Shown here in pieces: positions 60,916 to 64,000 of a stretch of 64,000 nt of DNA. The position numbers and the translations under genes were made by a program. This DNA is from Caldilineaceae bacterium (GTDB taxonomy: Bacteria; Chloroflexota; Anaerolineae; Caldilineales; Caldilineaceae): positions 1 to 64,000 of the forward strand of contig JAPKMW010000056.1 in the NCBI GenBank assembly GCA_026645575.1. The letters are read 5' to 3'. The notes below the pieces were generated by a model, which saw only the letters and a list, made by a program, of their open reading frames with translations, had not been told where the DNA came from and did not search any database. Within the stretch, counting starts at the first letter, position 1; every line of letters starts with the position of its first letter.

Positions 60916-63702
60916 ATGAAAAAGAACCCACCCGTAGTAATCGCACCAATTCAACTGCCGTTTATGGTTTTGCTCCTGTTTGTTTGTCTGCTCTTTACCG
61001 ACGCCATCACAACAACGACGGTTTATGCGGCCGGCAGTGTGGAACAATCCTCTAGTGGCGGAACAGAGGTGCGCCAATCAACCCCGCCAACAGCTACACC
61101 CAAAGCCACAACGACACCCACGTCGACCACCCCAATCACGGCAACCCAAGCACTGACGACAACCAAGCCGGTTACAGTGAAAACCTTACTTGCAATTGCC
61201 AACAATCATCGCAAAAGTGAAAAATTTGACGATGCGCTCAAAAGCTATACGGAAGCCTTAGCACTGGCAGAGGAGCAAAAGGAAGAGGCGTTGTTGCCAA
61301 TCATTTATTTGTCCATCGGTGATACCTATGTGGCACAGAAGGATAATAAAGCCGCCTTAGCGGCCTACGAACAAGCGCAAACTGCTGCCGAAGCGGGTGT
61401 GGATCGCGCCTTGCAAGCTGATATTTTAGCGAAGATCGGGAGAATAAACCGTAGCCTAGAGCAATATGCCGCCGCCACCACTGCTTACGAAGCCGCGGCA
61501 CTGATCTGGGAGGAGTTAGGCGAATATCAAAATCAGGCCGAAATTTTGGCCGCCATTGGCGATAATTATGCGCGCTTGCAACAAGCCGAACAGGCGCTTG
61601 CGGCATGGACAGTGGCGCTAACGCTTGCTGAAAAGATTCAGTCTACCGAGTTGATCGTAACCATTAACCGCGCGGTGGGGGATCTGTTGGCGCGGCAAGA
61701 CCAGAGCGAAGAGGCTCTAGCCAGGTATCAAACGGCGTTGACGGCGGCGCAAAACTTGGCTGATCGCAAGGCGCAGGCCGCGCTCCTTGAGCGGATCAGC
61801 AATCTTCACCGCCAGGCGAAACAATATGCCAAGTCAACGGAAGCATTGACGCAAGCACTGGCGTTATGGGAAGAGCTTGACGATTTGAAGCAACAAGTGC
61901 GCACCCAAACCACTATTGCCGGCAACTATCGCGCGCTAGAAGCGTATGAACAAGCGTTAGAAACATACAACGCCGCCCTCGCCATTGCCCAGCCTTTGGC
62001 CGATCCGCAGATGATTCTGACGATTTACCAAGGCCAGGCCGCAATCTATCAGGCTCAGAATAAGCCGGAGGAAGCGTTGGCCCTTTACCAAAAAGCGCTC
62101 GATGCCAGTCAGCAAGTTGCCGATTTTGTCACTGAAGCGACCATTCAAGCCGCGATTGGCGAATACCACTTCAAGTTGCAACGGTATGAAGAAGCGTTGT
62201 CGGCTTATCAAGCCGCGGCTGATCTCTGGCAGAAAGTGCAGAATCCAAAGAACAGCGCCCGTGCGTTACGTAACATTGGTGACGCCTATCAAGCGTTGGA
62301 TCAATTCACCGAAGCCATTACTGCTTACGAACAAGCGTTGCCATTTGCCCGTGAAGCTGAAGACACCAAACTTACTTTACAGCTTTTGGAGGGAAGCGCG
62401 GCCCTCTACCAGCAGACAAACCAGACCGACCAGGCGCTCGCAGCTTACGAAGCGGCTGTGGCTGAAGCAAAAAAGCAGGGCGATCATGCCGGCCAAGCCG
62501 CCCTTTTGCAGAAGCAGGGCGAGTTGCTCGCTACCCTGGAGCGTTACACGGAGGCAGCGCCGCTTTATTTGCAGTCGGCAGAGCAGTGGCAGAGTTTGGA
62601 GCAACCAGCCAAAGCCGTTGCTGTTTTACTGGCGGCGGGCGATGGTTATGTAACGGCCACCCAATATCCGGCCGCCATTGAGCTTTACCAACAAGCGCAG
62701 GTGATGGCGCAAAGCAACCAGCTTACCGATCTGCTGATGATGGCCTGGAAGCACCAAGGCCAAACCTATCTTGCCGCCGGCCAACCCTTGGTGGCTGTAC
62801 AAAGCTATCAGAAAGCGGTAGAAATTGCGATCACCGTAGCAAACCAGGAGGAGACGGCTAAATTATATGAAGGGCTGGCGCGCGCCCAACAACGGGCGAC
62901 ACAGAATACCGCTGCCGCCGGCTCCTATGAAGCAGCCGCCAAGGTTTGGCGCACCTTGAATGACCCGGCAAAGGCGGCCAAAGCATTGAACAATGCTGCC
63001 GCCAACTTTGCTGCGGCCAAGAATCAGCTTGCCGTTGAGTACTATCAACAAGCGTTAACGCTAGCTCAACAAGCCAAAGACCCCACTTTAAGTGCGGCAA
63101 TTTTGAAAGCGCAGGGCGATTTTTACCAACAGGCGGCCAATCATAGTGCTGCTTTGGCGGCCTACCAACAAGCGTTACAACAAGCCAAACTGGCTCCCCA
63201 ACAACAATCGTTGCAGGCGCAGCTTTTAACCAACATTGGTCAGATCCAGCAGAGTAATCAGGCGACCACCGAGGCAATCAATGCCTACTTACAGGCGCTC
63301 CCGTTGTGGCGGCAGCTTGGTGATGGGGCGAAAGAGCGCGCCGTGCGCAACCGTCTTTGGTTACTATACCTGGCCATCAACCGTTATGACGAAGCGGTGG
63401 CAATTACAAACCAATCGGTCGGGTTATCTTCGCCCAAGGAGAACGCGGTTGTCAAGGGAACCGTCGAAGTGCAAGGATTGATCGTGCATCCGCAGTTTCG
63501 CAAATGGCAAATCGACCTGCTGCCGAACGGTGATGCCAATCAAGCAACCAACGTGCGAGTCGGCGCCAAGCAAACATGGGGTACACTTGTACGGCTGGAT
63601 ACAACGCTATATCCTAATGGCAACCACATCCTTCGCTTGCGGGTGGTGCGGGAAGATACGAATTATGATGAGTATCTGTTGCCAATTACCGTTAGTAACT
63701 GA
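60916..63702 (+). CDS. Exported tetratricopeptide-repeat protein
   Basis: The protein is 928 residues from MKKNPPVVIAPIQLP, with AAAGGA upstream. A signal peptide or anchor (FMVLLLFVCLLFTDAITTTT) is followed by a Thr/Pro-rich linker to about residue 85. About 19 TPR-like units of roughly 40 residues then run to residue 835, with recurring Y..AL..Y..AL.L and A..Y.QAL text. The last 95 residues are a beta domain (LSSPKENAVVKGTVEVQGLI, NHILRLRVVREDTNYDEYLL) common in secreted proteins of the phylum. A scaffold role outside the cytoplasm is likely. It lies 52 bp after the sugar transferase gene. Confidence 0.88.
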   Translation: MKKNPPVVIAPIQLPFMVLLLFVCLLFTDAITTTTVYAAGSVEQSSSGGTEVRQSTPPTATPKATTTPTSTTPITATQALTTTKPVTVKTLLAIANNHRKSEKFDDALKSYTEALALAEEQKEEALLPIIYLSIGDTYVAQKDNKAALAAYEQAQTAAEAGVDRALQADILAKIGRINRSLEQYAAATTAYEAAALIWEELGEYQNQAEILAAIGDNYARLQQAEQALAAWTVALTLAEKIQSTELIVTINRAVGDLLARQDQSEEALARYQTALTAAQNLADRKAQAALLERISNLHRQAKQYAKSTEALTQALALWEELDDLKQQVRTQTTIAGNYRALEAYEQALETYNAALAIAQPLADPQMILTIYQGQAAIYQAQNKPEEALALYQKALDASQQVADFVTEATIQAAIGEYHFKLQRYEEALSAYQAAADLWQKVQNPKNSARALRNIGDAYQALDQFTEAITAYEQALPFAREAEDTKLTLQLLEGSAALYQQTNQTDQALAAYEAAVAEAKKQGDHAGQAALLQKQGELLATLERYTEAAPLYLQSAEQWQSLEQPAKAVAVLLAAGDGYVTATQYPAAIELYQQAQVMAQSNQLTDLLMMAWKHQGQTYLAAGQPLVAVQSYQKAVEIAITVANQEETAKLYEGLARAQQRATQNTAAAGSYEAAAKVWRTLNDPAKAAKALNNAAANFAAAKNQLAVEYYQQALTLAQQAKDPTLSAAILKAQGDFYQQAANHSAALAAYQQALQQAKLAPQQQSLQAQLLTNIGQIQQSNQATTEAINAYLQALPLWRQLGDGAKERAVRNRLWLLYLAINRYDEAVAITNQSVGLSSPKENAVVKGTVEVQGLIVHPQFRKWQIDLLPNGDANQATNVRVGAKQTWGTLVRLDTTLYPNGNHILRLRVVREDTNYDEYLLPITVSN

Positions 63703-63743
63703 TCCACTGACTAGCTACTGATGAGATTAGTATTATACAACCT

Positions 63744-63790
63744 ACCGATAAGAACCGGCTATCCATCCGTAGCAGTCGGTTCTTATCGGT
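63744..63790 (+). terminator. 14-bp hairpin after the TPR gene
   Basis: ACCGATAAGAACCG (63744-63757) pairs perfectly with CGGTTCTTATCGGT (63777-63790). It starts 42 bases after the stop codon. No T-run follows, so termination would be Rho-assisted or the element is a repeat. Confidence 0.55.
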
Positions 63791-63972
63791 GGCCTACATA
63801 AGGGCGCTTGCTCAAGTAGGCAAGCTTTTCGACATAATTATTGCAAACAATCGCTCCTATTCAGCGTCAAAGGGGAAACATCATTTACTCTCTCAAGCGG
63901 TTGACGGTTGGTCAGCCTTATACTATACTGTACCACAACAGAATAAGTGTTCGTTTTCGTAGAAGGTACTAG

Positions 63973-64000
63973 GGGGCCGACTTTTGGAAAAGTTGGCCCC
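63973..64000 (+). repeat. Inverted repeat at the window edge
   Basis: GGGGCCGACTTTT (63973-63985) pairs with AAAAGTTGGCCCC (63988-64000), with one G-T wobble. It may continue past the end of the window. Confidence 0.6.

Larger units (their letters stand above)
63703..64000. other. Window end without a gene
   Basis: These 298 bp carry the hairpin at 63744-63790 after the TPR gene and an inverted repeat at the very end (63973-64000). Between them I see no gene. Confidence 0.5.

Overview
The window looks like a chromosomal segment of a heterotrophic Chloroflexota bacterium (Caldilineae/Anaerolineae-like). This is inferred from three traits: lipoproteins with Pro/Thr/Ala-rich linkers after the lipobox, many ABC importers for peptides and sugars with family-5 and family-4-type binding proteins, and large secreted PA14 and TPR proteins. 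No rRNA, tRNA or CRISPR array was seen. Almost every intergenic gap carries an inverted repeat.

Layout. 1-4.5 kb is a decayed accessory patch: a GNAT gene cut by the window edge, a SnoaL-like protein, a hicAB toxin-antitoxin pair with both genes broken (a frameshift in hicA, a 264-bp repeat insertion in hicB), a MerR regulator beside a truncated ABC-2 permease, a two-gene operon with a papain/C39-like protease, a GNAT fragment and an isochorismatase-like hydrolase. 4.6-6.8 kb holds a WYL regulator and an enolase-superfamily sugar-acid dehydratase. 7.0-13 kb has an IS110-type remnant, the dabB-dabA inorganic carbon uptake pair and an ATPase with a C-terminal winged helix. 13.3-24.9 kb is mostly catabolic and hydrolytic: sialidase, DUF234-type ATPase, penicillin acylase, RraA-like protein, M28 peptidase, hydroxyacid dehydrogenase, alpha/beta hydrolase, a YhhQ-type transporter and an APH-like kinase. 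25-32 kb has a glutamine synthetase remnant, an MFS exporter, an ECF-type sigma factor with a zinc ribbon plus a Cys-rich partner, and a RecQ-phosphoribosyltransferase/DprA-like pair that resembles a mobile DNA-processing or defence module. 32.4-34.2 kb is a DEAD-box RNA helicase.

34.4-44.4 kb is a glycan or peptide uptake cluster: a beta-propeller hydrolase, a complete Dpp/Opp-type ABC importer (two permeases, two ATPases, one lipoprotein), a Gfo/Idh/MocA dehydrogenase, a DUF1653 protein and a polysaccharide deacetylase. After a ComEA-like DNA-binding protein and an acyl-CoA dehydrogenase, 46.8-51.9 kb is a rhamnose-type ABC importer (ATPase, two permeases, binding protein). 52.0-52.8 kb carries two small paralogous secreted peptides that both end in VSWNT, each under an almost identical promoter/operator. 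The rest has a MEMO-like protein, Hsp20, a PA14 lipoprotein, a DinG/XPD-like helicase, a short sugar transferase and a long TPR protein.

Most notable. (1) The paired VSWNT peptide genes with a shared regulatory box. (2) The RecQ-PRTase/DprA pair. (3) A hairpin predicted to mask the dabB ribosome binding site. (4) Many intergenic hairpins whose arms are tandem copies of short words, several containing the stop codon of a flanking gene, and one repeat family that has inserted into hicB.
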